Program-made: the position numbers and the translations under genes
Part shown: positions 45,057-53,300 of the stretch, one piece after another
Position numbering within the stretch: position 1 is the first letter of the stretch
Layout: the number at the start of each line of letters is the position of its first letter
Source of the DNA: Hydrogenophaga sp. Root209
GTDB lineage: Bacteria > Pseudomonadota > Gammaproteobacteria > Burkholderiales > Burkholderiaceae_C
Length of the DNA: 64,000 nucleotides
Assembly (NCBI RefSeq): GCF_001428625.1
Contig: NZ_LMIE01000034.1
Coordinates: 112,187-176,186, forward strand
Reading direction: 5' to 3'
Notes under the pieces: model-generated
What the model was told of the DNA's origin: nothing
The model's input: the letters and a program-made list of their open reading frames with translations, nothing else
Databases searched by the model: none

Positions 45057-45443
45057 ATGGCCACTGCAAAGAAGGCAGCCCCCAAGGCAGCCGCGAAGAA
45101 GACCGTCACCAAACAGGTGAGCGTGCTCAAGCCGATCAAGGAAACTTTCAACAAGACCACGCTGGTCGCCCACCTGGTGCAAGCCTCCGGTGCCGAGCCC
45201 AAAACGGTCAAGGCCGTGCTCGGCTCACTGGAGGCGGCCATCCTCGCGTCTTTGTCCAAGAAGGGCGCGGGCGAGTTCACTTGGCCAGGCGTCTTCAAAG
45301 TCGCTGCCACCCACGTGCCTGCCAAGAAGGCCCGCAAGGGAATTGACCCATTCACCAAGGTCGAGCGCATGTTTGCCGCCAAGCCCGCATCGGTCAAGGT
45401 CAAGGCTCGCTTCTTCAAGAAGGTCAAGGACGCCGCTCTGTAA
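45057..45443 (+). CDS. HU-family DNA-binding protein, 128 aa
   Basis: A histone-like protein with a Lys/Ala-rich N-terminal tail (ATAKKAAPKAAAKKTVTKQ) followed by an HU fold: KPIKETFNKTTLVAHLVQAS, then GAGEFTWPGVFKVAATHVPA and the arm FTKVERMFAAKPASVKVKAR. It is longer than HU (about 90) because of the tail. Such extended HU-like proteins occur on integrative elements of Burkholderiales. The start is MATAKK at 45057. A good terminator hairpin follows the stop. Confidence 0.88.
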   Translation: MATAKKAAPKAAAKKTVTKQVSVLKPIKETFNKTTLVAHLVQASGAEPKTVKAVLGSLEAAILASLSKKGAGEFTWPGVFKVAATHVPAKKARKGIDPFTKVERMFAAKPASVKVKARFFKKVKDAAL

Positions 45444-45461
45444 TCGGCGCTGATCTCGTGC

Positions 45462-45493
45462 AAAGGGGGCTATCGTGCCCTCTTTCTCTTTTC
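45462..45493 (+). terminator. Rho-independent terminator after the HU-like gene
   Basis: The stem AAAGGGGGC pairs with GCCCTCTTT (9 bp with one G-T wobble) around a 6-base loop TATCGT, followed by a T-rich run (CTCTTTT). It lies 18 bp after the stop codon. Confidence 0.75.
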
Positions 45494-45551
45494 GAGCAGT
45501 CTGCGGCCAGCCTCGCCGTGTACCAAGCTTCGTTTGCGGGCCGTCGCGGAC

Positions 45552-46454
45552 TCAGCCCTTTTCAATTTCCGCCTGGACCAGCTGTACATACATATCCACC
45601 AGAGCACTGGCCTGAAGTTGCAACTGCAGGCGTTCGTCGACGTTGTCGGGCTTGTGAAATCGGCCGTACGCGACCGAGCCCTTCATGAAATGGCCCTCCG
45701 TGTCACCGCGGGCGCAGAAGCTGCGTCGAAGGCAGTCCAACGCGCTCTCCAGCGCAGCACGGTGGGCACCTTGTTTGAACTGCGCCGCGAACGCGCGAGC
45801 GCCCTCCTCCAAGTCGCTGCCGTACTGCAAAACGTGGATGAGATCCCCCACGTCCTTGTTCGCGCCGCGCTGGTCGAACGCGATGGCCTTGAGCACAACA
45901 AATGCCAGCTGGTTGGCGTAGTGAATGCGCTCCACGGCAATGCCCTTGCAGTCCAGCAGTTGCGCTTTCACCTCTTTGGTTTCAAAGAGGGTTTGCGCAA
46001 TCGACATGTGAGGGATGGCCATCGCCGAAATCGATTCCGCACCCAGCGAGCGAAGCCGCGCAGGTTCGTCGCCAGTCGCATCGCACAGAAACTCCACGCG
46101 CACCGGCACGCCCCGCTCTGTCTTGGCCTCCCACTGCCATGAGGACACACCGCCCTGCTCCCTTTTCATCTTCGAAAACCCACGTTCTTTGAGGCGGGTC
46201 GAGATGGGGGTGTAGTCCTCGCCGGCGGCGATCACGGCGAGGTCGATCACCAGATCAAGGTCAGAGGTGCCCGCGTGCGCTGGTACCTCGGGCGGGCTCT
46301 CCGGGGTGAGATACCTGGGCACCAGTCCACCGACCAACCGTACCGTGTCCTTCAGGCTGCCCATGCACCCGAGTACGGTGACCAGCGCCTGTTCACAAGC
46401 CTCGGTGACTTCAAGTGAATAGCCCGACGCGCTTTCTGGCTTGGAGTCAGACAT
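45552..46454 (-). CDS. Nucleotidyltransferase-fold toxin candidate (AbiEii-like), 300 aa
   Basis: The N-terminal part reads VRLVGGLVPRYLTPE and, some 20 residues later, TSDLDLVIDLAVIA, a GG ... DLD pattern of the DNA polymerase beta-like nucleotidyltransferase fold found in AbiEii and MenT-type toxins. The rest, including VEFLCDATGDEPARL and VERIHYANQLAFVVLKAIAF, fits this family. The start overlaps the stop of the upstream gene (46447) by 8 bp, as in type IV toxin-antitoxin pairs, in which the antitoxin comes first. AbiE systems stop phage growth by abortive infection. Confidence 0.75.
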   Translation of the reverse strand: MSDSKPESASGYSLEVTEACEQALVTVLGCMGSLKDTVRLVGGLVPRYLTPESPPEVPAHAGTSDLDLVIDLAVIAAGEDYTPISTRLKERGFSKMKREQGGVSSWQWEAKTERGVPVRVEFLCDATGDEPARLRSLGAESISAMAIPHMSIAQTLFETKEVKAQLLDCKGIAVERIHYANQLAFVVLKAIAFDQRGANKDVGDLIHVLQYGSDLEEGARAFAAQFKQGAHRAALESALDCLRRSFCARGDTEGHFMKGSVAYGRFHKPDNVDERLQLQLQASALVDMYVQLVQAEIEKG

Positions 46455-47541
46455 CGCGTGTACCTCCAGCGAGAAGTTGCTTCTTCACTTGGCCTGCCAG
46501 TTCCCCGCTGCGCCCGCCTGCGTTTGCCAGTTCCAAGTATTGGACAACCGGGCTGGCAAACCATCCCGATCGATCAGCCAGGTGGAGGCGATGCTGCAGA
46601 GCGAAATCTTCGCACTCGTGGAGAGTGACGTTAAAGCCTCTGTCGGCGCGCTTGAGTCCCAGATGCTCGGCAATAGCCGAGGTCGCCCCTAGCGGCACGA
46701 TCAAGTCATAGCCGCTGACGGCGGTGAGAAGTTGCGCAATGCTGTTCGCAGCGTACTGTCCAGTGAAGGCCCAGTCATTGTGATGTCCTTCTCCCATACG
46801 TTTGGCCAGCGTCTCCCCAAGGGAGGCCGGGTTCTGGGTGAAGGCGAACCAGCGGGGCTTGCTGACCTTTCTGCTCTCCCAGTCCCTTGCCCATGTGTCC
46901 AGAAGGACCTCTGGATCCGTTAGCTGGCGGCGCACACTGCGCCCGTTTCCTTCGCTCTGGACCATGCCGCGCTTCTCCAACTCGCGCATGAGCACAGAGA
47001 CCGTATTTGGGCTGGCACCTGACGCCTGCGCGAGGTCGGAGCCTGTGCGCCAGGCGTCCCAGTGCAGCAGCAGGGCGTGCAGCACTTTTTCGCGTTCAGG
47101 AGTGAAAAGAGAGCCTACGTCCCGCCAACTGGGCTTCAGGGGGGGGCGGTCGATGAGCAGTTGGCGCGCGCCCAACCGAATGGAGAGGCTGCCGCTGCCG
47201 TCGAAGTAGCCGATACCGGCGGACTCCAGCGATTTGCGGGCCCCTTCGCTGAGCGATTCCGCCCAGACCATGACCTGGTTGATGCGCGGGTCAGCGCCAG
47301 CGAGGTCAGCGAGTTGCCTTCGCGCCACTTCGATATCCCGCGGAAAGGCGTGTCGCTTGAATTCAACCAGGACATGGTTCTGCTCGCCGTCGATGGTGAT
47401 CGCCAGACCAAGGTCACCGCGGCGCCCGTCGCGCAGCCTGGGTTCGTGCTCGACCTCCATACTCTGAACCGGGAATCGTTCACTGAGTGCTGTGCGGAAG
47501 TGATCGAGGAGCTTTTCGGTGACGTGGCGTTCCAGAAGCAT
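46447..47541 (-). CDS. AbiEi-like antitoxin with an N-terminal nuclease-like domain, 364 aa
   Basis: Residues 1 to about 130 resemble a PD-(D/E)XK fold: D43, then E60 and K62 in HVLVEFKRHAFPRD, and GIGYFDGSGSLSI. A helix-turn-helix follows at about 168-194 (DLAQASGASPNTVSVLMREL). The C-terminal domain, with WAFTGQYAANSIAQLLTAVS and YDLIVPLGATSAIAEHLGL, is like AbiEi. The protein is probably an antitoxin that represses its own operon through two operators 20-92 bp upstream. Whether the N-terminal domain still cuts DNA is unknown. Confidence 0.75.
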   Translation of the reverse strand: MLLERHVTEKLLDHFRTALSERFPVQSMEVEHEPRLRDGRRGDLGLAITIDGEQNHVLVEFKRHAFPRDIEVARRQLADLAGADPRINQVMVWAESLSEGARKSLESAGIGYFDGSGSLSIRLGARQLLIDRPPLKPSWRDVGSLFTPEREKVLHALLLHWDAWRTGSDLAQASGASPNTVSVLMRELEKRGMVQSEGNGRSVRRQLTDPEVLLDTWARDWESRKVSKPRWFAFTQNPASLGETLAKRMGEGHHNDWAFTGQYAANSIAQLLTAVSGYDLIVPLGATSAIAEHLGLKRADRGFNVTLHECEDFALQHRLHLADRSGWFASPVVQYLELANAGGRSGELAGQVKKQLLAGGTRDV

Positions 47542-47560
47542 GGCGCAACCTCCGTGGATG

Positions 47561-47578
47561 AAGTGCTGTACAGCGTAT
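47561..47578 (-). promoter_or_regulatory. Operator-like half-degenerate palindrome, proximal
   Basis: This site matches 15 of 18 bases of the perfect palindrome at 47616-47633 and sits 20-37 bp before the AbiEi-like start. The shared core is CTGTACAG. A third half-site, ATACGCT, lies at 47598-47604. Confidence 0.6.
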
Positions 47579-47615
47579 TGATGCGCCTGAGCAGATGATA
47601 CGCTCTAAATGCCAA

Positions 47616-47633
47616 ATACGCTGTACAGCGTAT
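47616..47633 (-). promoter_or_regulatory. Perfect 18-bp palindromic operator
   Basis: ATACGCTGTACAGCGTAT is a perfect palindrome 75-92 bp upstream of the AbiEi-like gene. Paired with the proximal near-copy it is the likely binding site of the gene's own winged-helix domain, giving autorepression. The role is inferred from position. Confidence 0.7.
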
Positions 47634-47735
47634 GAAACCGTCGCGTGTCAAGAAGAGGACGCTGTGAGCAGGCGTTCAAGCATCGCCATGCTCCCAGCCT
47701 CATGCGCGCAGCCGCTCACCACCTCCCGACAACGA

Positions 47736-48317
47736 TCAACGCTCGTCCAACGGCACGCCCGAGCTCCATAACGCGGTTTGCAACACCTGCAGCAGCCGAT
47801 TGGTCCCCGGCTTGACGAGTCGCCGGGAGCTGCGCTTGCTGAGCCGGACGATGCCGGAAGTGAACAGCGCGAGACAGGCGTGCTGGGGATGCTGCGCAGA
47901 AGCGTACACCACGCCATCCAGCGCCATGGCTCGGCATTCAGCGGCCAGTTCCTGTGTTTGAGATACACGAAGCGCCTGCAGCACAGGGTAGTGCTCGGCC
48001 AGGCCTCGCACGTCGGCCAAACGCAGAGGCCCTGATGTGACGAACTCGACCAGGCATCTGCGGCGCAGTTCCGAGAGGGTTCTGCTCACCGTTTCGCGCC
48101 TGAGCAGCGATTCGTACAGTGCCGTCTGCGGGCTATCCGCCAGATAGGCCACCGGCTCACTGGACAGACAAAAGCGCCCCTGCATCAAGCCAACCGGCGG
48201 TAGCGACAAGCCATTCATTCGAACGCTGTGGGCGCGGGGCCGAATCAACTGGACGCGATGAAAAACGCGGGGTGCAGGCAGTTCTATAACGAGTGGTTGG
48301 ATATCTTTGAATTTCAT
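47736..48317 (-). CDS. RES-domain toxin (NAD+-degrading type), 193 aa
   Basis: RES toxins break down NAD+ and stop growth when not held by an Xre/MbcA-type antitoxin. Family parts are RVFHRVQLIRPRAHSVRM, GRFCLSSEPVAYLADSPQTA and LYESLL, with a C-terminal CLALFTSGIVRLSKRSSRRL. It begins 12 bp after the stop of the antitoxin-like gene, giving the usual antitoxin-toxin order. The ending lies about 200 bp before the AbiEi-like start, and both modules point the same way. Confidence 0.88.
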   Translation of the reverse strand: MKFKDIQPLVIELPAPRVFHRVQLIRPRAHSVRMNGLSLPPVGLMQGRFCLSSEPVAYLADSPQTALYESLLRRETVSRTLSELRRRCLVEFVTSGPLRLADVRGLAEHYPVLQALRVSQTQELAAECRAMALDGVVYASAQHPQHACLALFTSGIVRLSKRSSRRLVKPGTNRLLQVLQTALWSSGVPLDER

Positions 48318-48329
48318 GGGCAGTCAAGC

Positions 48330-48800
48330 TCAATGCCCTTCTGCTGTTGCCAGGTCAACGATGTGCCGGCCAGGGACGCCCTGCTCCAGGGCGATGCGTG
48401 GCGCCAGTCCGTCAAGTGCCTCGTGCGGCGTTTCCAGAAACGACAGCATTTGCCACCCATCTGTGGTGCCCAGGGCTTCAGACAGCGCCTGAATCACGGG
48501 GAACACGTAGGGCTCAAACTGCCATTTCGGGATCTTGAAGCCACGACGCAGATGCGTCACTCCAATGCAGCGGCCACTCTTGATCCAGGCGTTGATCGTC
48601 ACACGGGTCGTCCCGCTTAGCTCAGCCGCTTCTTCAGTCGTGATCATGTCCGAGGCTTTGATGCGTTGGCGCCGGTACTCGGCACCACGGCGCAACAACA
48701 CAGTCGTCTGCGCCTCACTGGCGTAGGGGTCGACCGTACTGGAGCGACGTGGGGTGAGAGAGTCAAGGGCAACAGAAAAAGGAGAAGTCAATGTGTTCAT
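48330..48800 (-). CDS. Xre/MbcA/ParS-type antitoxin, 156 aa
   Basis: The N-terminal part has a helix-turn-helix, MITTEEAAELSGTTRVTINA, followed by the toxin-binding domain at the C-terminus: FPVIQALSEALGTTDGWQML, then TPHEALDGLAPRIALEQG and HIVDLATAEGH. This is the partner of the RES toxin immediately downstream. The start at 48800 is the first ATG; an inner ATG before the HTH is less likely. No operator was found upstream. Confidence 0.85.
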   Translation of the reverse strand: MNTLTSPFSVALDSLTPRRSSTVDPYASEAQTTVLLRRGAEYRRQRIKASDMITTEEAAELSGTTRVTINAWIKSGRCIGVTHLRRGFKIPKWQFEPYVFPVIQALSEALGTTDGWQMLSFLETPHEALDGLAPRIALEQGVPGRHIVDLATAEGH

Positions 48801-49019
48801 GGCGATCGAGTCTTGAGCACCCGTTCAGGGTGCATTGCGCATGTCGGGCTTGCTGCTGCCGAAGAACCCAGGCTGCTTGGCCTGGCGTTGGTGCGAGGCC
48901 GCAGAGAGCGGCCGATCGCACGCAGTTGCTCTCGCAATCCCAGGTGCACTGCGCTTGGGTGGAATGAGCGCGTTCCACACATCGTCAAGCCACCGACTAC
49001 AGGTGCGCTGCGCAAACTC

Positions 49020-49140
49020 GCTGGTGGCACGCACCGCCAGGAACACCTTCATCATGGCTAAGGCGATTTTTGAGGGCTCAAACGATACGACGGCCCCATT
49101 GCGGCGAATGATTTGGTAACAGGCAAAGACGCTGGACCTC
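49020..49140 (-). pseudogene. nrdA fragment (ATP-cone of ribonucleotide reductase)
   Basis: In a minus-strand open frame (48825-49229) a short run YQIIRRNGAVVSFEPSKIA, ALAMMKVFLAV is clearly the ATP-cone at the start of class I ribonucleotide reductase alpha chains. What follows, SEFAQRTCSRWLDDVWNALI, is not NrdA. The fragment is too short for any reductase activity. It is probably a leftover of recombination at the element edge. Confidence 0.6.
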
Positions 49141-49477
49141 GCAGGGTGGCCAGATTTCGTGGGTTCGTCCCAAGTCAGCATGTGTGCTCTCCGGTTCACG
49201 AGCTGCCTCGTTGCAGCGCGTGAAAACATTTTCGGTCACTTCGATTTTTACGTCAAGTTCGTAAAGTTCGGCAATCTCATCGGCCTATGTGTGCAGCTCG
49301 ACGACGGTGCGCCAACCACTCCTAGACGCTCGCGTTTAAAGATTCGGTTGTCCGGCACGGGCGGCGCGGCCTGGAAAAAATTGGCATTTAAGAACCACGG
49401 GTGCCTAACCGTTATTAGCAAAACGCAGCTGTTTAACTTGGAAAATGGTCGCGCTCAATCTTTTGCGGACACCACGC
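49141..49477. other. AT-richer intergenic stretch without a gene
   Basis: About 340 bp of lower GC than the surroundings (for example TTTTTACGTCAAGTTCG near 49243 and GGAAAAAATTGGCATTTAAG near 49372). A plus-strand open frame through it has no family likeness. It could hold a promoter or an element end; no repeat or hairpin was identified. Confidence 0.5.
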
Positions 49478-49930
49478 TCAGGATTGACGTGAAGTACTGG
49501 CAACCCCTGAGACGTACCAATCGAGGAAGCGACGCTGAACACGCTCATGGGTGTTCGCGTCGCTCGCGCGAGGTTCGTAAGGTGCGTAGATATGCACATA
49601 CAGTGTGTGTTGACGGGCGTACGACTCACCCCCACGAAGATGGTTGCGCCGGACATCGCGCCACTCCAGCTCCTGTGGATTTGCAATGAGAGTGCGCACC
49701 CACGCCGGATCGACAACCCGACCCACCCAAGAATAGAGGGTGGTCAGTTCGCCTGCGTCCATGCTGCGCAACTCGATGATGAGACGCTCGGTGGCGAGCA
49801 TGTGGATACCGACGTCGATACGGTGCACGAGACCGACCTCGGGCGTGCATCTGGATATGCGTTTATGCGAGCATTCGGTGGTGAATTTTGGTTCAACGCA
49901 ATGGGATGGTTTGGTCGCTACGGTTGTCAT
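49478..49930 (-). CDS. Hypothetical protein, 150 aa
   Basis: I do not recognise this protein. A strong ribosome site AAAGGAG lies 8 bp before the ATG at 49930, and this decides the start against the earlier ATG at 50059. The protein has a Cys/His-rich first 30 residues (KPSHCVEPKFTTECSHKRIS, RC) and a Trp-containing later part (LYSWVGRVVDPAWVRTLIAN, LEWRDVRRNHLRGGESYARQ). It has no signal peptide or membrane segment. It lies 157 bp from the tyrosine recombinase gene, on the same strand, and may be a cargo gene of that element. Confidence 0.6.
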   Translation of the reverse strand: MTTVATKPSHCVEPKFTTECSHKRISRCTPEVGLVHRIDVGIHMLATERLIIELRSMDAGELTTLYSWVGRVVDPAWVRTLIANPQELEWRDVRRNHLRGGESYARQHTLYVHIYAPYEPRASDANTHERVQRRFLDWYVSGVASTSRQS

Positions 49931-50087
49931 TTCGTGATCTCCTTTCATCCAAGCTCTCACGAAATCTCTCCACGTCAAGTCCACAAGATCCTCTTTTTTC
50001 AGATCCTCTCGCTCAGATGTCGATGACCAATATGAGATGGGCATCGACACACACTGCACTGCCTCAGGCCCCCTGCCGCCGAGGACC

Positions 50088-51344
50088 TCAGCCCAACGGA
50101 AGCAACAGGCTCACTGGCTGGTTCTCATCGCTCCAACGCCTGTCGTAGGCGGTGGTTGTTGTGATGCAGGCGTGCCCCAGGAAATGCCGTACTTCGTTGA
50201 GGTCGGCGCGCTCACGCAAAGCGAGCGTGGCGGCCGTGACCCGCAGCGCATGCGCAGAAAACCGATCCCCCACCACGCCGATCTGCGCCAAGTAGGGTTG
50301 CACAATGCGCTGGGCAACAGCGCCAGCAGTGAGCCCAGCAGATTTGAGTGCAGTGCCGGCCTGCCTCTGACGCCGCGAATGCTGAGAAGCGTTGATCTGC
50401 AGATTTTGGGTACCCTCCGAGCCGCGCTCGAACGCCGCGGTGTGCGGCTTGATGGCTGGGGGCGTGCTTGTGCGTTGCGCCGTGCCCCCTCTTTCGTTCG
50501 AGAACTCACCCTCCTCCTCAATATGACGACCTTGAGGATTGACATCGCACCCGGCACCGGAGTGACGGCGGACTGCCTTCATCCGCACGAACAGCCGCTC
50601 ATCGCTTTGAGGCTCCGCGCCCCTCATCGCCAGGTAGTGCTGCACCCTATCGCGCATGAGGGGTGCGGCGGCAATGAACCGTGTCTTGCCACCCTTGCCG
50701 AGCACTCGCAGGTGCGACACACCCGCGCGCTGACAATCAAAATCCCGCACGCGAAGAGTGACGACCTCCGCGCGGCGCAGACCGCCCAACAGCATAACGG
50801 CCAAGATCGCACGGTCTCGCACGCCCTTGAGCGTGTGCGCATCAGGCGCCTCCAGCAGAGCCTGGGCTTGCTCCAAAGAAAGAGCTGGCGTCTTTCCCTC
50901 GTGGCTTTCCAGGCGCGGCCTGCGCACGCCGCGTGCCGGGTTCGTGGGGATGAGCTGCTCATCGACGAGATGCTCCAGCAGCGAGGACAGGGCTGCGAGC
51001 TTGCGGCGTTGGGTGCTCGGCGACAGGCCTTGGGTCTGCAGGTGGTGGCGCCAAGCCAGCACATGGGAGCGCGCGACCTGCAGCAACTCGCACGGGGTTT
51101 GCAACCCCGAAAACGCCGCAAAATCTCGCACGTCGGCGGCGTAGGCGCGCCGGGTGCAGGCGCTGGCGAAGTTGGCAAGCCACTGGGTCTCGATGGTCAT
51201 GAGGCCCAGTTGCGCGAAGCGTCTTGCGGCGCTGTCTCGCTCAGGGTCTCGCTTGAGGTTCAGCCCTGGGCTGCACTCGGCGTCGCAGTGGAGGCCGTAG
51301 ATGTGAGAGGAAACACGGTCGGGAATTTGTTCGTGTGAATGCAT
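50088..51344 (-). CDS. Tyrosine recombinase/integrase with an inserted segment, 418 aa
   Basis: The N-terminal SAM-like domain is FASACTRRAYAADVRDFAAF. The catalytic residues are R190 (LLGGLRRAEVVTL), K217 or K220 in LGKGGKTR, H365/R368 (FSAHALRVTAATL), H391 (VRHFLGHACITTT) and the nucleophile Y400. An insertion of about 78 residues (roughly 256-333, low-complexity and polar, with GCDVNPQGRHIEEEGEFSNE) splits the catalytic domain between the Lys strand and the His-x-x-Arg helix. A later start, MTIETQW at 51200, is possible. The enzyme probably moves the element; its attachment site was not found. Confidence 0.88.
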   Translation of the reverse strand: MHSHEQIPDRVSSHIYGLHCDAECSPGLNLKRDPERDSAARRFAQLGLMTIETQWLANFASACTRRAYAADVRDFAAFSGLQTPCELLQVARSHVLAWRHHLQTQGLSPSTQRRKLAALSSLLEHLVDEQLIPTNPARGVRRPRLESHEGKTPALSLEQAQALLEAPDAHTLKGVRDRAILAVMLLGGLRRAEVVTLRVRDFDCQRAGVSHLRVLGKGGKTRFIAAAPLMRDRVQHYLAMRGAEPQSDERLFVRMKAVRRHSGAGCDVNPQGRHIEEEGEFSNERGGTAQRTSTPPAIKPHTAAFERGSEGTQNLQINASQHSRRQRQAGTALKSAGLTAGAVAQRIVQPYLAQIGVVGDRFSAHALRVTAATLALRERADLNEVRHFLGHACITTTTAYDRRWSDENQPVSLLLPLG

Positions 51345-51515
51345 CGAAGTTGGGTGTCTCCCCTTCCCTGCACGGTGCAGAAAACTCTGGGGGTCCCTGT
51401 ATCGATAACATGCGTTTTCAATACGTCAAGAGCTGAGCACGGTCGATCACAGCAGACATCGGCTCGCAAAGAAAGCGGACGCCTGCCGTAAGCCAGCGAG
51501 CGTATGGCCGCGACG

Positions 51516-52385
51516 TCAACGTGAAAAGAGGTCGCGAATCCTCTCGAACGGAAGGCCAGTTTCCGCCGCACGCCGAACCTTCCGGTCGATCGCGAGGTTG
51601 AGCGGCAGTTCGCGATCAAGCGCGTCGAAGAGGTCGAGACCATCCATGCAGACGACGCGCTTCCCGCGTCCGAAGGCGACCAAGCCATCTTCGGTGAAGC
51701 CGCTGTTGCTAACGAACAGCCCTCGCGCCCACGCTGCCTTCTGCTCTAGCTTCCCGTGAAACGCGTGCAGGTCGGCAGCGCTGGTCTTCGCCGATTCCCA
51801 CTTCGCTTCGAGCAGATAGGTCTCACCCTGCAAGACAAAGCTGCCGTCGATCTGCTCACCCTTGTTCCGAAAGGGCTCGCGGGCCTCCAACCCATAGAAA
51901 TTGAACGCATCACGCATCCATACCTCGAATGCGTAGCCGCGTGGATGCGGCTCCATAGCAGAAAGATCAATCAACCGTTGCTTCAATGCGAGAACCTTCG
52001 GCAGGTCAAAGGCCGCTTTAAGCGGCTCCCCCGCAGGAACGGCATCGGGCTTGCCCTGCATGCGATTCAAAAGCGAGAAGAATCGCCCCTCGGCGTTTGA
52101 CACCCATTCCTCACGTTCGCGGTGCTTCCGAATCCCTTCGCGGTAATCCCACAGGGTCCGCAACGTCTTGACCGAGGTGGCCAGGTCGACTTTGTTCAAG
52201 TAGCACCGAAGTCGCCTGGCCTTTGAGGAGCCATGTTCCCGGTAGGCTTCATCGTCAATGTCGACGTTCAATTCTTCGGCGAAGAAGCGCGTCATGCTGC
52301 GGTCGGAGAAGTCGAGGACATAGCCGCTGTTCATCTCGAACAAGTCGTCGAGAAACTTCATGTCAAGTGATCGAATATTTGACAT
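51516..52385 (-). CDS. AbiJ-N-terminal-like/PD-(D/E)XK nuclease protein, 289 aa
   Basis: The first about 90 residues, FLDDLFEMNSGYVLDFSDRS and TRFFAEELNVDIDDEAYREH, resemble the N-terminal domain found in AbiJ and other abortive-infection proteins. The second half has a restriction-endonuclease-like core: E154 (YAFEVWMRDAF), D180 (GEQIDGSFVLQ) and E193-x-K195 (TYLLEAKWES), then FVSNSGFTEDGLVAFGRGKR as in Mrr-type enzymes. It starts directly after the stop of the upstream gene (TAAATG), so the two form a unit. A defence nuclease is likely; the domain calls are by eye. Confidence 0.75.
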   Translation of the reverse strand: MSNIRSLDMKFLDDLFEMNSGYVLDFSDRSMTRFFAEELNVDIDDEAYREHGSSKARRLRCYLNKVDLATSVKTLRTLWDYREGIRKHREREEWVSNAEGRFFSLLNRMQGKPDAVPAGEPLKAAFDLPKVLALKQRLIDLSAMEPHPRGYAFEVWMRDAFNFYGLEAREPFRNKGEQIDGSFVLQGETYLLEAKWESAKTSAADLHAFHGKLEQKAAWARGLFVSNSGFTEDGLVAFGRGKRVVCMDGLDLFDALDRELPLNLAIDRKVRRAAETGLPFERIRDLFSR

Positions 52386-52910
52386 TTAGACAGCTCCTTT
52401 GAGCTTGAGCAGGAATTCGCCCACCTTGGACAGAGTCCCGACCCGGGCGATCAGGTCGCCTAGCGCGGACAACGCGGAAACGTAGCCTTCGGCGTTCAGA
52501 CGCTTGATGGCATCGTCCACATACTGCTCCAGCTCGGCGACGACAAGAACCGGATCTGTGGTCTGCTCATCGATGCGGTAGATCGAAACGTCCTCGATGT
52601 TCTCCCCATGCACGCGAAAGAACACCATGCATGGCGGCGTCGCTTGCTCCTCAACCCCCAGCGCCTCCATGAAAGTTTTGTTGAAGCTGCGCCAGTGAGC
52701 CTCGATCGCACGATCATGCAGATAGAAGAGCGTGATGTCTTTGCCGGTCTTCTCGTGGAGCAGCCGGAAGCCATGAGCATCGCTAAGGGCGCGACGCACG
52801 ACACCATTGGTCATGTCATAAAAGACGAATGCAAATGCTCTGGCGCGTCCTTCCTGCAAGTGTTCGTGGCAGATTGCCTCAAACCTATCGATGAATCCCG
52901 TATAGCCCAT
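52386..52910 (-). CDS. Unknown protein paired with the nuclease, 174 aa
   Basis: I do not recognise a family. A GAGGAA ribosome site five bases before 52910 favours this start; an upstream ATG at 52952 is possible. Visible features are FVFYDMTNGVVRRALSDAHG, a hydrophobic/aromatic stretch DITLFYLHDRAIEAHWRSFN, and a helical end AKRLNAEGYVSALSALGDLI-like region (from about 135). No signal or membrane segment is seen. Its stop directly precedes the nuclease start, so it may be a sensor, inhibitor or partner of that nuclease. Confidence 0.7.
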   Translation of the reverse strand: MGYTGFIDRFEAICHEHLQEGRARAFAFVFYDMTNGVVRRALSDAHGFRLLHEKTGKDITLFYLHDRAIEAHWRSFNKTFMEALGVEEQATPPCMVFFRVHGENIEDVSIYRIDEQTTDPVLVVAELEQYVDDAIKRLNAEGYVSALSALGDLIARVGTLSKVGEFLLKLKGAV

Positions 52911-52975
52911 GCCGATTCCTCGGTCGCCTGCCTGCATTTGAATTGGGTGCATATCTTCCCCGGGTGATGGAATTG

Positions 52976-53182
52976 CTAGGTTCGAATTTTCTCAGAAACT
53001 CGGCACACCCCTAACGACCTCAAGCAGGGTCTGGCGTCTAGTGGACAGGTATCGATGTACGCAAAGAAACTGCCGAGCTCCGCGAACTCTTCGAAAAGGC
53101 ACTCAAAGAGATTCTGGTCGACGGGACTTTCCAGAACATCAATGCCAAGTACTTCCCCTTCTCCATTTATTGAGAAGTCCAA
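52976..53182 (-). other. Open frame fragment, 68 aa, possible gene remnant
   Basis: The frame has a plausible acidic protein-like composition (GEVLGIDVLESPVDQNLFEC, FEEFAELGSFFAYIDTCPLD) but begins with TTG and has a stop just upstream. It may be the leftover end of a broken gene or an unusual small protein. No family recognised. Confidence 0.3.
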
Positions 53183-53300
53183 GCGCTAGGGACTTCCTGT
53201 CAGACTGTGTGGTGCTGGAGATTTACTTGGAAACGAAAATGGAGCTTCGTCAGCACGGCCTTACTGCCGCCGTAGTGTTCCTGTCCTCAAACACAAACGA

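Noticed and set aside
49159-49689. A 176-codon plus-strand frame across the AT-richer gap
   Set aside because: No family content, and the opposite strand has a gene with a strong ribosome site over part of it.
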